Below are positions 32,022 to 41,527 of a DNA stretch of 64,000 nt, in pieces. Under the pieces are notes generated by a model. It did not search any database and was not told the DNA's origin. It worked only from the letters and a program-made list of their open reading frames with translations. This stretch comes from an uncultured Clostridia bacterium (GTDB taxonomy: Bacteria > Bacillota > Clostridia > TANB77 > CAG-465). Made by a program: the position numbers and the translations under genes. The stretch spans positions 1 through 64,000 of the forward strand of contig CALXJI010000006.1 of assembly GCA_944388585.1 (NCBI GenBank), given 5' to 3'. Numbering within the stretch: the stretch's first letter is position 1; each line of letters starts with the position of its first letter.

Positions 32022-32280
32022 AAAATCAACCATCCTTTCTTTTTTTGCAACAAAGTTGCCTCCTAATTTTATTTGGTTTCTTTCGTAACTTATAAGAAAA
32101 AAATTATTTTTTAAAATAAAAATAAAAAAATAATTATTTTTCTTATTCATCTTAAAATAAACCTTACAACTATATTATAACATAATTATTTTACATAATC
32201 AAGAAAAAATTTAAAAATTATGTTAAAAGTTGCAAAAAAAGGCCAGATATAATATAATTTGTATATTGAAGGGGATAGAT

Positions 32281-35200
32281 ATGCAGTTAAAGAAGTTAGA
32301 AATACAAGGTTTTAAATCATTTGCGGATAAAACAGAAATATTATTTTTAGATGGAATAACAACTATAGTAGGTCCTAATGGAAGTGGTAAGAGTAATATC
32401 TCTGATGCAATACGTTGGGTAGTAGGAGAGCAGAGTCCTAAAAATCTTAGAGGATCAAAAATGGAAGATGTAATATTTTCAGGAACTCAGGCAAGAAAAA
32501 AAGTGGGATTTGCTGAGGTATCAATGTATCTAGATAACTCAGATGGAACTTTACCTATAGAATATAATGAAGTAATAGTTACGAGAAGAGTATATAGAAA
32601 TGGTGAAAGTAATTATTTAATAAATGGTAATGAATGTAGATTAAAGGACGTTCAAAATCTATTTATGGATACTGGTCTTGGAAAAGATGGTTATAGTATA
32701 ATTTCTCAGGGAAAAATAGATGAAATTTTATCTAGTAAATCCGAGGAAAGAAGACATATATTTGAGGAAGCATCAGGTATAGTAAAATATAGGACGAGAA
32801 AAGAGGAAGCAACTAGAAAATTAGATAATACTCAAATAACACTTCAAAGAGTAAGTGACATTTTAAATGAAATGGAAAATAATATTGGACCGTTAAAAAT
32901 TAAAGCAGAAACAGCTAAAAAATATTTAAATTTAAGAGAAAATCTAAAATTACTAGATGTAAAGTTATTTATTAATAGTATAGAAAATAATGCGTCAGAT
33001 TTAAAAAAAATAGATGATGTGTTAGAGACATTAGATAGAGATGTAAAAACACAAGAGCAACTATCCATTGAAAATGAAAGTAAAAAGAAAGAATTAAAGC
33101 TTAAAATACAAGAAATATCAAATAAAATTGAAGCTTTAAGAGAAGACTACTACAAGATAGAAAGTGAAAAAGAAAAAATGAATTCTAAAATATCATTATT
33201 AGATTCAAATGATAAAGCAGCTTCTGCAAATATTATAAGGTTAAATAATGAAATTGAAGAAGACAATCAAAAGATACAATTATTAAAAGAAGAAATAGAA
33301 AAAAGAAATAAAAAGCGAGAAAATGTATTCTTAAATAAGAAGAAATTTGAAGAGGAATTATCTCAAAAAGAAAGTGAGCTTTCAAAGATTGTAAGTACAT
33401 TGGATGAAAAAGGAATTGAGATTGAATCTTTAAAGAAAAACATAGATGAAAATAATGAAAAAAAGTTTGAATTAAAGAACAAAAACAGTAGTATTATGGC
33501 TACAATTGAATCAGAAGAGAAACAATTAGAAGATAAAAGAAAACAAAATGAAAAAAATATATCTTTAAAAGATAATTTAAATTCAGATTATAATGAATTA
33601 AATATAGAGTTAGAAAAAAATAATAAGGAATTAATTAATATAAATAATAGTGTCTTAGAAGCTGAAAGTAAGATAAAAAATATACAAAATACTATAGATG
33701 TACTAGATGAAAAAAGAACTAAAATTAATCAGGATTTGATGACTACAAGAGCTAAATATAATTATTTAGCAAATTTAGAAAATGAAAATGAGGGATATAG
33801 TAAAAGTGTTAAGTCCATATTAGACTATGCTAAAAATAATAGTAAAGTGTATGGCACAATTGCTGGAATTATATCTACAGATGAAAAATACGAATATGCA
33901 ATAGAAATTGCACTTGGTGGATTTATTCAAAATATAGTTGTTGAAGATGAATTAATTGCTAAAAACTTAATAACATATTTAAATGATAATTCATTAGGAA
34001 GAGTTACTTTTTTACCACTAGATAATGTGGTTTCAACTTTAAATACTAATAGCAAAGTACTAAAGTATGAGGGGGTCATTGGATTTGCATCAGACTTAGT
34101 TACATATGATGTAAAGTATGAAAAGGTAGTAAAACTAGCTCTTGCAAACACAGTAATTGTAGATAATATTGATAATGCAATTACTATATCTAAGAAAATA
34201 AAAAATGCTTTAAGAGTGGTAACTTTATCTGGTGAACTAATTTCTCAAACTGGTAGTATAACTGGTGGAAAAAACTCTACAAAATCTGGTGGTGTTATAG
34301 GAAGAAAAGATAAAATAGAAGAACTAAAGATAAAAGTTACTAGAATTCAGGAAGAATTAGAAAATGTAAAAGAGCAAATATTAAAATTTGAAGAGCAAAA
34401 AAAGATAGAAAAAGAAAAGTACGATAATATTCAGCCAAAAAAAGAAGAAATTGTAATAAATATAGCTACTTTAACAGAAAAACGTGAAAATATAGTTAAA
34501 GAAATTAAGAAAATCGAAGAGCAAAAGAACAATTTTAATAATGCGTTTAATCAAATGCATGAAAAAATTAGTATTTTAAAAAGCAACATAGAAAGTAATA
34601 ATAAATATATTTTTAATATTGAAGAGGAAAACTCTAAAAATCAAGAAATTGTAGATGAATATACAAGATTTAATAAAGAAAAGCAAAATGAAATAGATAT
34701 TTTAAATGAGGATGTTGTTAACTTAAAAGTATCTTTATCATCTTTTGATGAAACAGTTTTATCAATTGATGAGATGAAAGAGAAAATAGAAAATGATATA
34801 AAAAATTTTGAAGATTCAATAAATAGAAGAAAATCTGAAATACAGCAATTAAATAATCAAAAACAAGAGATAATAAATGAAGTAAATGAGTTAAAAAATA
34901 AGATTGAAACTAGCTCTAAATTTAAAGAGGAATACGAGCAAAATAGTAATGGTTTAAAAGATCAAAAAAATGCGTATGATTTAGAAATGGAACAAATAGA
35001 TAAGAGAGTAGTTACAACTTTAAATACGCTAAATTCTATTAAAGAGAAAAGATCAAAGGAAGAAGCCAAAAGAATTAAATTTGAAGTAGAGCTTACTAAT
35101 TTAAAAAATAAAATGTGGGATGAATATGAGCTTACTATTTCTAGCTCAAAAGCTTTATTATCTGATGATATATCTAATATAAATATAAAGCAAGTAGAAA

Positions 35201-35829
35201 AGGAAGCAGAAAAGGTAAGAAAAGAAATTAAAGAAATAGGTGATGTAGATATAAGCTCTATAGAAGAATATAAAAAGACAAAAGAAAGGTATGACTTCAT
35301 AATTAATCAAAAAAATGACTTAGAAGAGACAAAGAAAAAGCTTGAGAATTTAATATCTAATATGACTAGTATAATGAAGCAACAATTTAGTAAAAATTTT
35401 AAAATCATTACACAAAATTTTGATTCTACGTTTAAGGAATTGTTTGGTGGTGGAAAGGCAGAATTAAAACTTTCTGATGAAAATGATGTATTAAATAGTG
35501 GAATAGAAATTGAAGTACAGCCACCAGGTAAAAAGCTTCAAAATATGCTCTTACTTTCTGGAGGAGAAAGAGCTTTAACTGCTACAGCATTATTATTTGC
35601 CATATTACAGATAAAATCACCACCATTTTGCATACTTGACGAGATAGAGGCAGCATTAGATGATGTAAATGTTCATAGATTTGCTGAGTATATAAAAGAT
35701 TATTCAAAGAAAAACCAATTCATTGTAATAACACATAGAAAGGGGACAATGGAAGTAGCATCATCGGTATATGGAGTTACTATGCAAGAATATGGAATAT
35801 CTAAAATTGTATCTATGAAATTAAAATGA
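32281..35829 (+). CDS. smc: Chromosome segregation ATPase SMC
   Basis: 1182 aa, the usual size. N-terminal Walker A GPNGSGKSN near residue 32 with QSPKNLRG, two long coiled coils (about 165-500 and 665-1000), the hinge region around residues 510-650 and the C-terminal head with signature LLSGGERALTA and Walker B CILDEIEAALDDVN. SMC with ScpA and ScpB organises and separates chromosomes; scpB lies at 51225 and is not adjacent. The ATG at 32281 follows AAGGGGATAGAT; 17 upstream in-frame codons are not supported by a ribosome binding site. Unlike many Bacillota, rnc and ftsY do not flank it here. Confidence 0.97.
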   Translation: MQLKKLEIQGFKSFADKTEILFLDGITTIVGPNGSGKSNISDAIRWVVGEQSPKNLRGSKMEDVIFSGTQARKKVGFAEVSMYLDNSDGTLPIEYNEVIVTRRVYRNGESNYLINGNECRLKDVQNLFMDTGLGKDGYSIISQGKIDEILSSKSEERRHIFEEASGIVKYRTRKEEATRKLDNTQITLQRVSDILNEMENNIGPLKIKAETAKKYLNLRENLKLLDVKLFINSIENNASDLKKIDDVLETLDRDVKTQEQLSIENESKKKELKLKIQEISNKIEALREDYYKIESEKEKMNSKISLLDSNDKAASANIIRLNNEIEEDNQKIQLLKEEIEKRNKKRENVFLNKKKFEEELSQKESELSKIVSTLDEKGIEIESLKKNIDENNEKKFELKNKNSSIMATIESEEKQLEDKRKQNEKNISLKDNLNSDYNELNIELEKNNKELININNSVLEAESKIKNIQNTIDVLDEKRTKINQDLMTTRAKYNYLANLENENEGYSKSVKSILDYAKNNSKVYGTIAGIISTDEKYEYAIEIALGGFIQNIVVEDELIAKNLITYLNDNSLGRVTFLPLDNVVSTLNTNSKVLKYEGVIGFASDLVTYDVKYEKVVKLALANTVIVDNIDNAITISKKIKNALRVVTLSGELISQTGSITGGKNSTKSGGVIGRKDKIEELKIKVTRIQEELENVKEQILKFEEQKKIEKEKYDNIQPKKEEIVINIATLTEKRENIVKEIKKIEEQKNNFNNAFNQMHEKISILKSNIESNNKYIFNIEEENSKNQEIVDEYTRFNKEKQNEIDILNEDVVNLKVSLSSFDETVLSIDEMKEKIENDIKNFEDSINRRKSEIQQLNNQKQEIINEVNELKNKIETSSKFKEEYEQNSNGLKDQKNAYDLEMEQIDKRVVTTLNTLNSIKEKRSKEEAKRIKFEVELTNLKNKMWDEYELTISSSKALLSDDISNINIKQVEKEAEKVRKEIKEIGDVDISSIEEYKKTKERYDFIINQKNDLEETKKKLENLISNMTSIMKQQFSKNFKIITQNFDSTFKELFGGGKAELKLSDENDVLNSGIEIEVQPPGKKLQNMLLLSGGERALTATALLFAILQIKSPPFCILDEIEAALDDVNVHRFAEYIKDYSKKNQFIVITHRKGTMEVASSVYGVTMQEYGISKIVSMKLK

Positions 35830-35832
35830 TAA

Positions 35833-35891
35833 AAAGAGTTGTGTATTAATAAATTAAACATAGTTTAATGTTAATACATAGCTCTTTTTTG
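35833..35891 (+). terminator. Terminator of smc
   Basis: AAAGAGTTGTGTATTAA pairs imperfectly with TTAATACATAGCTCTTT, followed by TTTG. 35892-36030 is AT-rich with no gene seen. Confidence 0.65.
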
Positions 35892-36030
35892 TTGTATAGC
35901 ATCGCTTAAAACATTTTTGAATATGAAATTTAAATAGATATTAAATTTTTTGATAGAATAACTAATAAAATTATATAAAATGATATGCTTACAATGTAAT
36001 TTCTGCTTTTTAGCGATTGCTATATTATTG

Positions 36031-36059
36031 TTGACATAAGCAATACAGAGTGGTATAAT
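36031..36059 (+). promoter_or_regulatory. Perfect consensus promoter
   Basis: TTGACA, 17 bp, TATAAT, upstream of the 194-aa gene. Confidence 0.85.
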
Positions 36060-36115
36060 CTATATACTTATAAATATGCATGATAAAAAATAATTTTTTT
36101 AAGGAGGGATTGCGT

Positions 36116-36700
36116 ATGAGTATACAAAAGGAGGATTTAACACTAAAAGGTGTTAAGTTAAAAATTGAATTTATAGACGGATGTTTGCTTGATAAAATTA
36201 CACGTGAATGTAATAATTCTTTTAGAAAAATACTAAATTATGAAGTATCGAACATTTATAATAATGAAAACGAGCAGATAATGACAGTATTATTTAAAAG
36301 AAGAGGAGGAATAGAGTACAGAATTGTACTTAAACCAAAATGTTTAAACTTTTATGCTAAAATAGAGTTTGATCATGACATAGAAAATATTTTTTCAGAG
36401 CTTAAAAATGTTATAGTACTTTTTTATGATTTTGTATATAAAATGCAAGACTGTAAGTTTAAAATAGTGAATATTGTTTTTTCAAAATGCATAAATATAC
36501 CTGAAACTGAAATTAAAGAATATTTTGAATATCCTAATGCTATAGCTGAAAATGGTATAGGTTTGTATATTAAGTCTGTTCAAAATGATAGATTTAATGT
36601 ATTATTAAATTCATATTTTTTGGAAAAAAGAGAAGAAAACGAATTTATAAATAATATAGACAGAGATATTTGTAGATTATATAATATTTCATATAAATAA
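36116..36700 (+). CDS. Unknown 194-aa protein
   Basis: Soluble alpha/beta protein (MSIQKEDLTLKGVKLKIEF..., with a central IVNIVFSKCINIPETEIKEYF). AAGGAGGGATTGCGT precedes the ATG at 36116; an in-frame upstream ATG lacks a site. No family recognised. It has its own consensus promoter and terminator, so it is a single-gene unit. Confidence 0.65.
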   Translation: MSIQKEDLTLKGVKLKIEFIDGCLLDKITRECNNSFRKILNYEVSNIYNNENEQIMTVLFKRRGGIEYRIVLKPKCLNFYAKIEFDHDIENIFSELKNVIVLFYDFVYKMQDCKFKIVNIVFSKCINIPETEIKEYFEYPNAIAENGIGLYIKSVQNDRFNVLLNSYFLEKREENEFINNIDRDICRLYNISYK

Positions 36701-36722
36701 GCAGTTTTTACTGCTTATTTAT
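36693..36722 (+). terminator. Terminator of the 194-aa gene
   Basis: ATAAATAAGCAGT and ACTGCTTATTTAT form a 13-bp stem with a TTTT loop. Confidence 0.8.
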
Positions 36723-36724
36723 AT

Positions 36725-36753
36725 TTGACTTTACATAAAATTTATGATATAAT
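36725..36753 (+). promoter_or_regulatory. Promoter of the 82-aa gene
   Basis: TTGACT, 17 bp, TATAAT with extended TATGATATAAT, exactly the same 11 bases that end the CRISPR repeat on its minus strand. Confidence 0.8.
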
Positions 36754-36806
36754 TACGCTGTAAAATAAATATGTAATTAAAGATAATTATCAAAGGAGGA
36801 ATATTA

Positions 36807-37055
36807 ATGAATAAAGTTGAGGTTAAAAATATAAAAATTGAAAAATTCATTAATTCAAAAGATAAAAGTATGAAATTTAATAATTTTAAAGATTTACTAA
36901 AAGAGGGAAGCATATTTAATTTTTATTTTATATATAAAAGTGATGAAGATGAAAACAAATATGTTTCTAAAAATATTGTAAAATTAGATTTATATAGAAA
37001 GCAAGTAACAACAGCTAATGGAAAAGTATTTCACTTTATTAATGAAATAGGATAA
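36807..37055 (+). CDS. Unknown 82-aa protein
   Basis: Small basic protein with a beta-rich C-terminus (YVSKNIVKLDLYRKQVTTANGKVFHF has a strand-turn-strand look). CAAAGGAGGAATATTA precedes the ATG. Own promoter at 36725. No family recognised. Confidence 0.6.
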   Translation: MNKVEVKNIKIEKFINSKDKSMKFNNFKDLLKEGSIFNFYFIYKSDEDENKYVSKNIVKLDLYRKQVTTANGKVFHFINEIG

Positions 37056-37086
37056 TAGATTTATTTAATCTATTATTTTTTATTAT

Positions 37087-37115
37087 TTGACACATGAACA
37101 AATGTTTGATATAAT
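37087..37115 (+). promoter_or_regulatory. Promoter of the Y-family polymerase gene
   Basis: TTGACA, 17 bp, TATAAT, with an upstream TGA (extended -10). It overlaps the open frame and so excludes initiation codons before about 37122. Confidence 0.85.
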
Positions 37116-37131
37116 AATGCTGGTGATAGAT

Positions 37132-38334
37132 GTGAGATGGATTTTACATTGTGATTTAAATAATTTTTTTGCATCTGTTGAAATGTTAAAACATCCTGAG
37201 TATAGAAATATACCAATGGCAGTATCAGGTGATCCAAATAAAAGACATGGTATAATACTTGCAAAAAATGAAATTGCTAAAAAATATGGTATTTATACAC
37301 CAGAGACTGTATATTCTGCTTTAAAAAAATGTCCAAAATTAATTTTAGTTAAACCTCATCGTGATGAATATGTTAAATATTCAAACTTAGTAAACGATGT
37401 ATATTTAGAATATACTGATAGGGTAGAAAGATTTAGTATAGATGAGGCTTTTTTGGATATAACAGAAAGTATAAATATTTTTGGTACTCCTTATGAGATT
37501 GCATATAAGATAAAAGAAGAAATTAAGAAAAAATATGGACTAACAATTTCTGTTGGAGTATCTTTTAATAAATCAATGGCAAAACTTGGAAGCGAGCTTA
37601 AAAAGCCGGATGCAATAACAGTACTTGATTATGATAGCTATAAAAGTAAAATTTATCATTTACCTGTGGAAATGTTAATTTATGTTGGAAAAAATACAAA
37701 AAATAAGTTAAATAAAATGGGAATAAAAACAATAGGAGACTTAGCACTAAGTAATAAGTATAGAATAGTTAAACATTTAGGAAAATTAGGCGAACAAATA
37801 TATAATTATGCTAATGGAATTGATGATGATAGAGTAAAATTTTATTATGAAAAAGATGAAAGAAAAAGTGTAAGTAATGGAATAACTTTTGAAAATGATA
37901 TAGATAATGTAATTGAGCTTGAAAAAGAATTTTTAAAGCTGGCTAGTAAAGTTTCATATTCATTAAGAGAAATTGATATGAAAGCTAGCATTATTTCTAT
38001 ATCTTTAAAAGATAGTATGTTTGTAATGTCTAGTAGGCAAAAGAAAATTGAATACACAAATTCGTACGATAATATAGTAAAAGCAGTTATTGAACTTCTA
38101 AATGATAATTATATTAATGGAGTAAAAATAAGATATATATGTATTAATGCTTCTGGACTTAAGGGAGAAAATAGTGATAATGTTCAACTAGATTTTTTTA
38201 CTATAAATAATGAAAATAATAAAGAAAACAAAAAGAGGACTACTGCTATGAAAGCAATGGATAAACTTAAGCATAAATATGGGGATAAAGTGGATTATTG
38301 TAGTGCTTTAAAATATAATAAAAAAAGAGAGTAG
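37132..38334 (+). CDS. dinB: DNA polymerase IV (Y-family)
   Basis: 400 aa. Translesion polymerase motifs: DLNNFFASVE at the N-terminus with the first catalytic Asp, and RFSIDEAFLDITE near residue 104 with the second acidic pair; then helix-hairpin-helix (KMGIKTIGDLA) and little-finger domains. It copies past DNA damage. The GTG start at 37132 is chosen because the promoter lies just upstream and GGTGAT sits six bases before it; all farther upstream codons are inside the promoter. Like the UmuC/ImpB relatives, it lacks a clear beta-clamp motif that I could confirm at the very C-terminus. Confidence 0.9.
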   Translation: MRWILHCDLNNFFASVEMLKHPEYRNIPMAVSGDPNKRHGIILAKNEIAKKYGIYTPETVYSALKKCPKLILVKPHRDEYVKYSNLVNDVYLEYTDRVERFSIDEAFLDITESINIFGTPYEIAYKIKEEIKKKYGLTISVGVSFNKSMAKLGSELKKPDAITVLDYDSYKSKIYHLPVEMLIYVGKNTKNKLNKMGIKTIGDLALSNKYRIVKHLGKLGEQIYNYANGIDDDRVKFYYEKDERKSVSNGITFENDIDNVIELEKEFLKLASKVSYSLREIDMKASIISISLKDSMFVMSSRQKKIEYTNSYDNIVKAVIELLNDNYINGVKIRYICINASGLKGENSDNVQLDFFTINNENNKENKKRTTAMKAMDKLKHKYGDKVDYCSALKYNKKRE

Positions 38335-38370
38335 ACTAAACTTAAGATAATTAAAATTTTAGTCTACTTT
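38329..38370 (+). terminator. Terminator of dinB
   Basis: GTAGACTAAA pairs with TTTAGTCTAC over a 17-base loop, followed by TTTCTTTTT. The stem overlaps the stop codon. Confidence 0.75.
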
Positions 38371-38377
38371 CTTTTTA

Positions 38378-39340
38378 TTATTCTTCTGTATTTTCTTTTT
38401 TATTTGTTATTTCTTCCATCATTAATAGATAATTCCACTTGTCGTCAATTTCTTTTTGTAGCTCTTCAATCATCCATTCGTTGCCAGGTTTAAACATATG
38501 TCTAAATCTCTTTTGTGTTTTTATAAATTCAGTTACAGGTAATTTTTTAGCAGGTTTATAATTTATTTTATAAACACCATTAACAACTTCATATAATGGC
38601 CAAAAACATGTTTGAACAGCAAGTTTTTCTATTTCTGCTAAGTCTTCTGATGGATATCCCCATCCTCTAGGACAAGGAGAAAATACTGCAAGAAATGTTG
38701 GTCCTTCAGTATAAATTGCTTTTTCACCTTTTGTATAAATATCTTGTAAATTACCAAAAAGTGCAGTTTGTGCAACATAAGGGATATTATGTTTTACCAT
38801 GATTTCTGTTAAATCTTTTCTTTTTTGAGTTTTACCTGGTAGTACTTTTCCAGCAGGAGAAGTAGTAGTATCTGCAAAATGTGGAGTAGAAGAAGAACGT
38901 TGAGTACCAGTATTCATGTAAGCTCCGTTATCATAACAAATATATGTTATATCATGTCCTCTTTCCATAGCACCAGATAATGATTGAAGACCAATATCTA
39001 GAGTACCACCATCTCCACCAATTGCTATGAATTTAGTAGTCTTTTTTATTTTACCAGCTTTTTTTAAGTTATAGTAAGTTCTTTCAGCTCCAGATAAAGT
39101 AGCAGATGCACATTCAAAAGCTGTATGTATAAATGATACCTTATTCCAAGATGTATAAGGATATATACAACTTGATACCTCTAAACATCCTGTAGCACAA
39201 GATATTACTGCATTATCTTCTTCTTTTAGAGCATTTAATATATTTCTAATTGCTGGAGGAGCACCACATCCAGCACACATTCTATGACCAGATACAAATC
39301 TTGACTCTTTTGCTACAGATTCTTTTAAACTATATGCCAT
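38378..39340 (-). CDS. porB: Pyruvate:ferredoxin oxidoreductase, beta subunit
   Basis: 320 aa. It binds thiamine pyrophosphate: GDGGTLDIGLQSLSGAMERG near residue 107 and CYDNGAYMNTGTQRSSSTP near 134 are the TPP/Mg motif. Cys residues in HRMCAGCGAPP and one more (Cys215 region FSPCPRGWGYP) carry the proximal [4Fe-4S] cluster. With PorA, PorC and PorD it oxidises pyruvate to acetyl-CoA and CO2 and reduces ferredoxin, the main carbon-energy step of fermentative clostridia. Last gene of porCDAB. Confidence 0.95.
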   Translation of the reverse strand: MAYSLKESVAKESRFVSGHRMCAGCGAPPAIRNILNALKEEDNAVISCATGCLEVSSCIYPYTSWNKVSFIHTAFECASATLSGAERTYYNLKKAGKIKKTTKFIAIGGDGGTLDIGLQSLSGAMERGHDITYICYDNGAYMNTGTQRSSSTPHFADTTTSPAGKVLPGKTQKRKDLTEIMVKHNIPYVAQTALFGNLQDIYTKGEKAIYTEGPTFLAVFSPCPRGWGYPSEDLAEIEKLAVQTCFWPLYEVVNGVYKINYKPAKKLPVTEFIKTQKRFRHMFKPGNEWMIEELQKEIDDKWNYLLMMEEITNKKENTEE

Positions 39341-39352
39341 TGTTTATACCTC

Positions 39353-40528
39353 CTAATTATCCATTCCTAAATAGTAAGTTGTTTTTTCAACGTTACCAGT
39401 TTTAGCAATTTCATTTAATTTTTTATATACTTCAAGTATGTCATCAACTTTTACATCTACACCACCTAGTCCATAGATATAATCTACTGTAGGAACATTT
39501 AGTCCCGCACTATACATTGCAGAAGTAAGTTCTGTAAATAGAGGAGCAGCATATCCGTTAACACTGTCACATTTATCTAGTATAGCTAAAGCTTTCAGAT
39601 TTTTTAATTTTTCTGGTATTTCTTTATATGGTAGAGGTCTAAATACTCTAGGTTTAATAAGACCAGCTTTTATACCATTGTTTCTTAATTCATCTACAGC
39701 ATCTTTTGCAGTTCCAGCAGTAGAGTTTAAGACAACAATACCAAGTTCTGCATCATCCATTTTATAATTTTCAAATAGATCATATTTTCTACCTGTTAAT
39801 TTATAAAATTCATCAGATACTTCTTCTATTACAGTTTTTGCTCCTCTCATTGCATCAGCTAATTGTTTTCTGTGTTCAAAATAATATTTTTGTAAGTCCA
39901 TTGGACCCATTGAAATATTTCTTTCATCATCAAGTAAATATTGTGTTGGCTTACGCTCTCCAACAAATTTTTGGACATCTTCTGTTTCTATTAACATTAT
40001 ATTTTCAACAGAGTGTGATGTAATAAAACCATCATAACATACCATTACAGGAATGCTTGCTCTTTCAGCAATTTTTACTGCCATTATAGTATTGTCATAA
40101 GTTTCTTGATTATTTTCACAATATAATTGTATAAATCCTGCATCTCTTACTCCCATAGAATCAGAGTGATCATTGTGAATATTTAATGGAGCAGATAATG
40201 CTCTATTACCACATATTAATGTTATAGGAAGTCTCATACCAGCAGCAACATATAACATTTCAAACATATATGCAAGACCTTGAGATGATGTTGCACTCAT
40301 AACTCTACCACCAGCAGCAGAGGCACCAATACAAGCACTCATTGCGCTATGTTCACTTTCTACAGCAATAAATTCTGTTTTTACATCTCCATTTGCAACA
40401 AAATTTGAAAAGTATTGTGGTACTTCTGTAGAAGGAGTAATAGGGTAGGCAGCAACAGTATCAGGATTAATTTGTTTCATTGCAGTAGCAACAGCTTCGT
40501 TACCACTTAATCTTTCTCTAATAGCCAT
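39353..40528 (-). CDS. porA: Pyruvate:ferredoxin oxidoreductase, alpha subunit
   Basis: 391 aa. Family motifs: RLSGNEAVATAMKQINPDTVAAYPITPSTEVPQYF, SATSSQGLAYMFEMLYVAAGMRLP and a domain with the FNAYMD-like substrate channel. It holds the pyrimidine side of thiamine pyrophosphate and the pyruvate site. GGAGG precedes the ATG; the gap to porB is 12 bp. Confidence 0.95.
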   Translation of the reverse strand: MAIRERLSGNEAVATAMKQINPDTVAAYPITPSTEVPQYFSNFVANGDVKTEFIAVESEHSAMSACIGASAAGGRVMSATSSQGLAYMFEMLYVAAGMRLPITLICGNRALSAPLNIHNDHSDSMGVRDAGFIQLYCENNQETYDNTIMAVKIAERASIPVMVCYDGFITSHSVENIMLIETEDVQKFVGERKPTQYLLDDERNISMGPMDLQKYYFEHRKQLADAMRGAKTVIEEVSDEFYKLTGRKYDLFENYKMDDAELGIVVLNSTAGTAKDAVDELRNNGIKAGLIKPRVFRPLPYKEIPEKLKNLKALAILDKCDSVNGYAAPLFTELTSAMYSAGLNVPTVDYIYGLGGVDVKVDDILEVYKKLNEIAKTGNVEKTTYYLGMDN

Positions 40529-40538
40529 AATAACCTCC

Positions 40539-40805
40539 TTAATTTTCTTTAGATTTCATTTCTATTGCTTTAAATGGACATACTTTTGCACATACGCCAC
40601 ATCCTTTACAATAGTCAAGATCTATATCAGTAAGAATACCGTCTTTTTGTTTTATGCAATTTTCTGGACAATATCCAACACAAAACATACAGTTTTTACA
40701 TTTTTCTTTATCATGTACAGGATATTTATTTTTCCATGAACCAGTTTTAAATTCCATAGAATTTCCATCTTTTAATATATTTCCACCAAAACCAACTTCA
40801 CCCAT
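40539..40805 (-). CDS. porD: Pyruvate:ferredoxin oxidoreductase, delta (ferredoxin-like) subunit
   Basis: 88 aa with two [4Fe-4S] motifs, CKNCMFCVGYCPENC and CKGCGVCAKVCPFKA, that pass electrons from PorB to external ferredoxin. TAATG joins it to porC by a one-base overlap. Confidence 0.95.
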   Translation of the reverse strand: MGEVGFGGNILKDGNSMEFKTGSWKNKYPVHDKEKCKNCMFCVGYCPENCIKQKDGILTDIDLDYCKGCGVCAKVCPFKAIEMKSKEN

Positions 40806-41380
40806 TATTCATTACCTCCTGTAACTTCATCAAAAGCTCTTTTTACTGCTTGCATATTTGGCTCAATAACTTCAGGTTTTCTTGCAAATTTATGTTTAAA
40901 TGAACCTTCCATGTCAGCTAATAGTTCGTCTTTTGTCATAATTCCAGTTATTTTTACAATAGCAGAAAGCATTGCTGTATTTGGAAAATTAGCTTTTAGA
41001 CACTCCATACTAATTTTAGTAGCATCTATTGTATAAATTTTTCCTTTGTATCCATTAAGCTTTTCTCTTAATTGTTCAGGCTTTTTATTACTATTGATAA
41101 GAATAGCTCCATTTTCTTTTAGACCACTAGTCACATCTACAGAATCTAAAAGAGTATCGTCGACTACTACTACGTAGTCTGGTTCGTAAATATTAGAATG
41201 AACTCTTATAGGAGTATCACTAATTCTGTTATAGGCTGTTATTGGTGCACCCATTCTTTCAGGACCATATTCAGGAAATCCTTGAATATATTTTCCAGTA
41301 TTGAATGCGGCATCTGCAAGTAATAATGATGCAGTTTTAGCACCTTGACCGCCACGTCCATGCCATCTAATTTCAATCAT
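40805..41380 (-). CDS. porC: Pyruvate:ferredoxin oxidoreductase, gamma subunit
   Basis: 191 aa. Starts with MIEIRWHGRGGQGAKTASLLLA, the hallmark of the 2-oxoacid:acceptor oxidoreductase gamma domain, with GPERMGAPITAYNRIS later, which contributes to the CoA site. First gene of porCDAB, preceded by AAGGAGGATTTTTT. The separate four-subunit form is typical of anaerobes other than those with the fused single-chain enzyme of many Clostridium. Confidence 0.95.
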   Translation of the reverse strand: MIEIRWHGRGGQGAKTASLLLADAAFNTGKYIQGFPEYGPERMGAPITAYNRISDTPIRVHSNIYEPDYVVVVDDTLLDSVDVTSGLKENGAILINSNKKPEQLREKLNGYKGKIYTIDATKISMECLKANFPNTAMLSAIVKITGIMTKDELLADMEGSFKHKFARKPEVIEPNMQAVKRAFDEVTGGNE

Positions 41381-41490
41381 AAAAAATCCTCCTTAAAACT
41401 ATATACTATATTAATATATTAGTATCAAATTTAGTATATACTTAAATGCTTTAAAAGTCAAGAAATAGCGACAGTATTAGAATTAGAAAA

Positions 41491-41524
41491 AAAGATGTCT
41501 AACAAAAAAGTTAGACATCTTTTA
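41491..41524 (-). terminator. Terminator of the BclB-like gene
   Basis: AAAAGATGTCTAAC and its complement form a 14-bp stem with a six-base loop; T residues follow on both strands. 41381-41490 holds the porC promoter region. Confidence 0.85.
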
Positions 41525-41527
41525 AAG

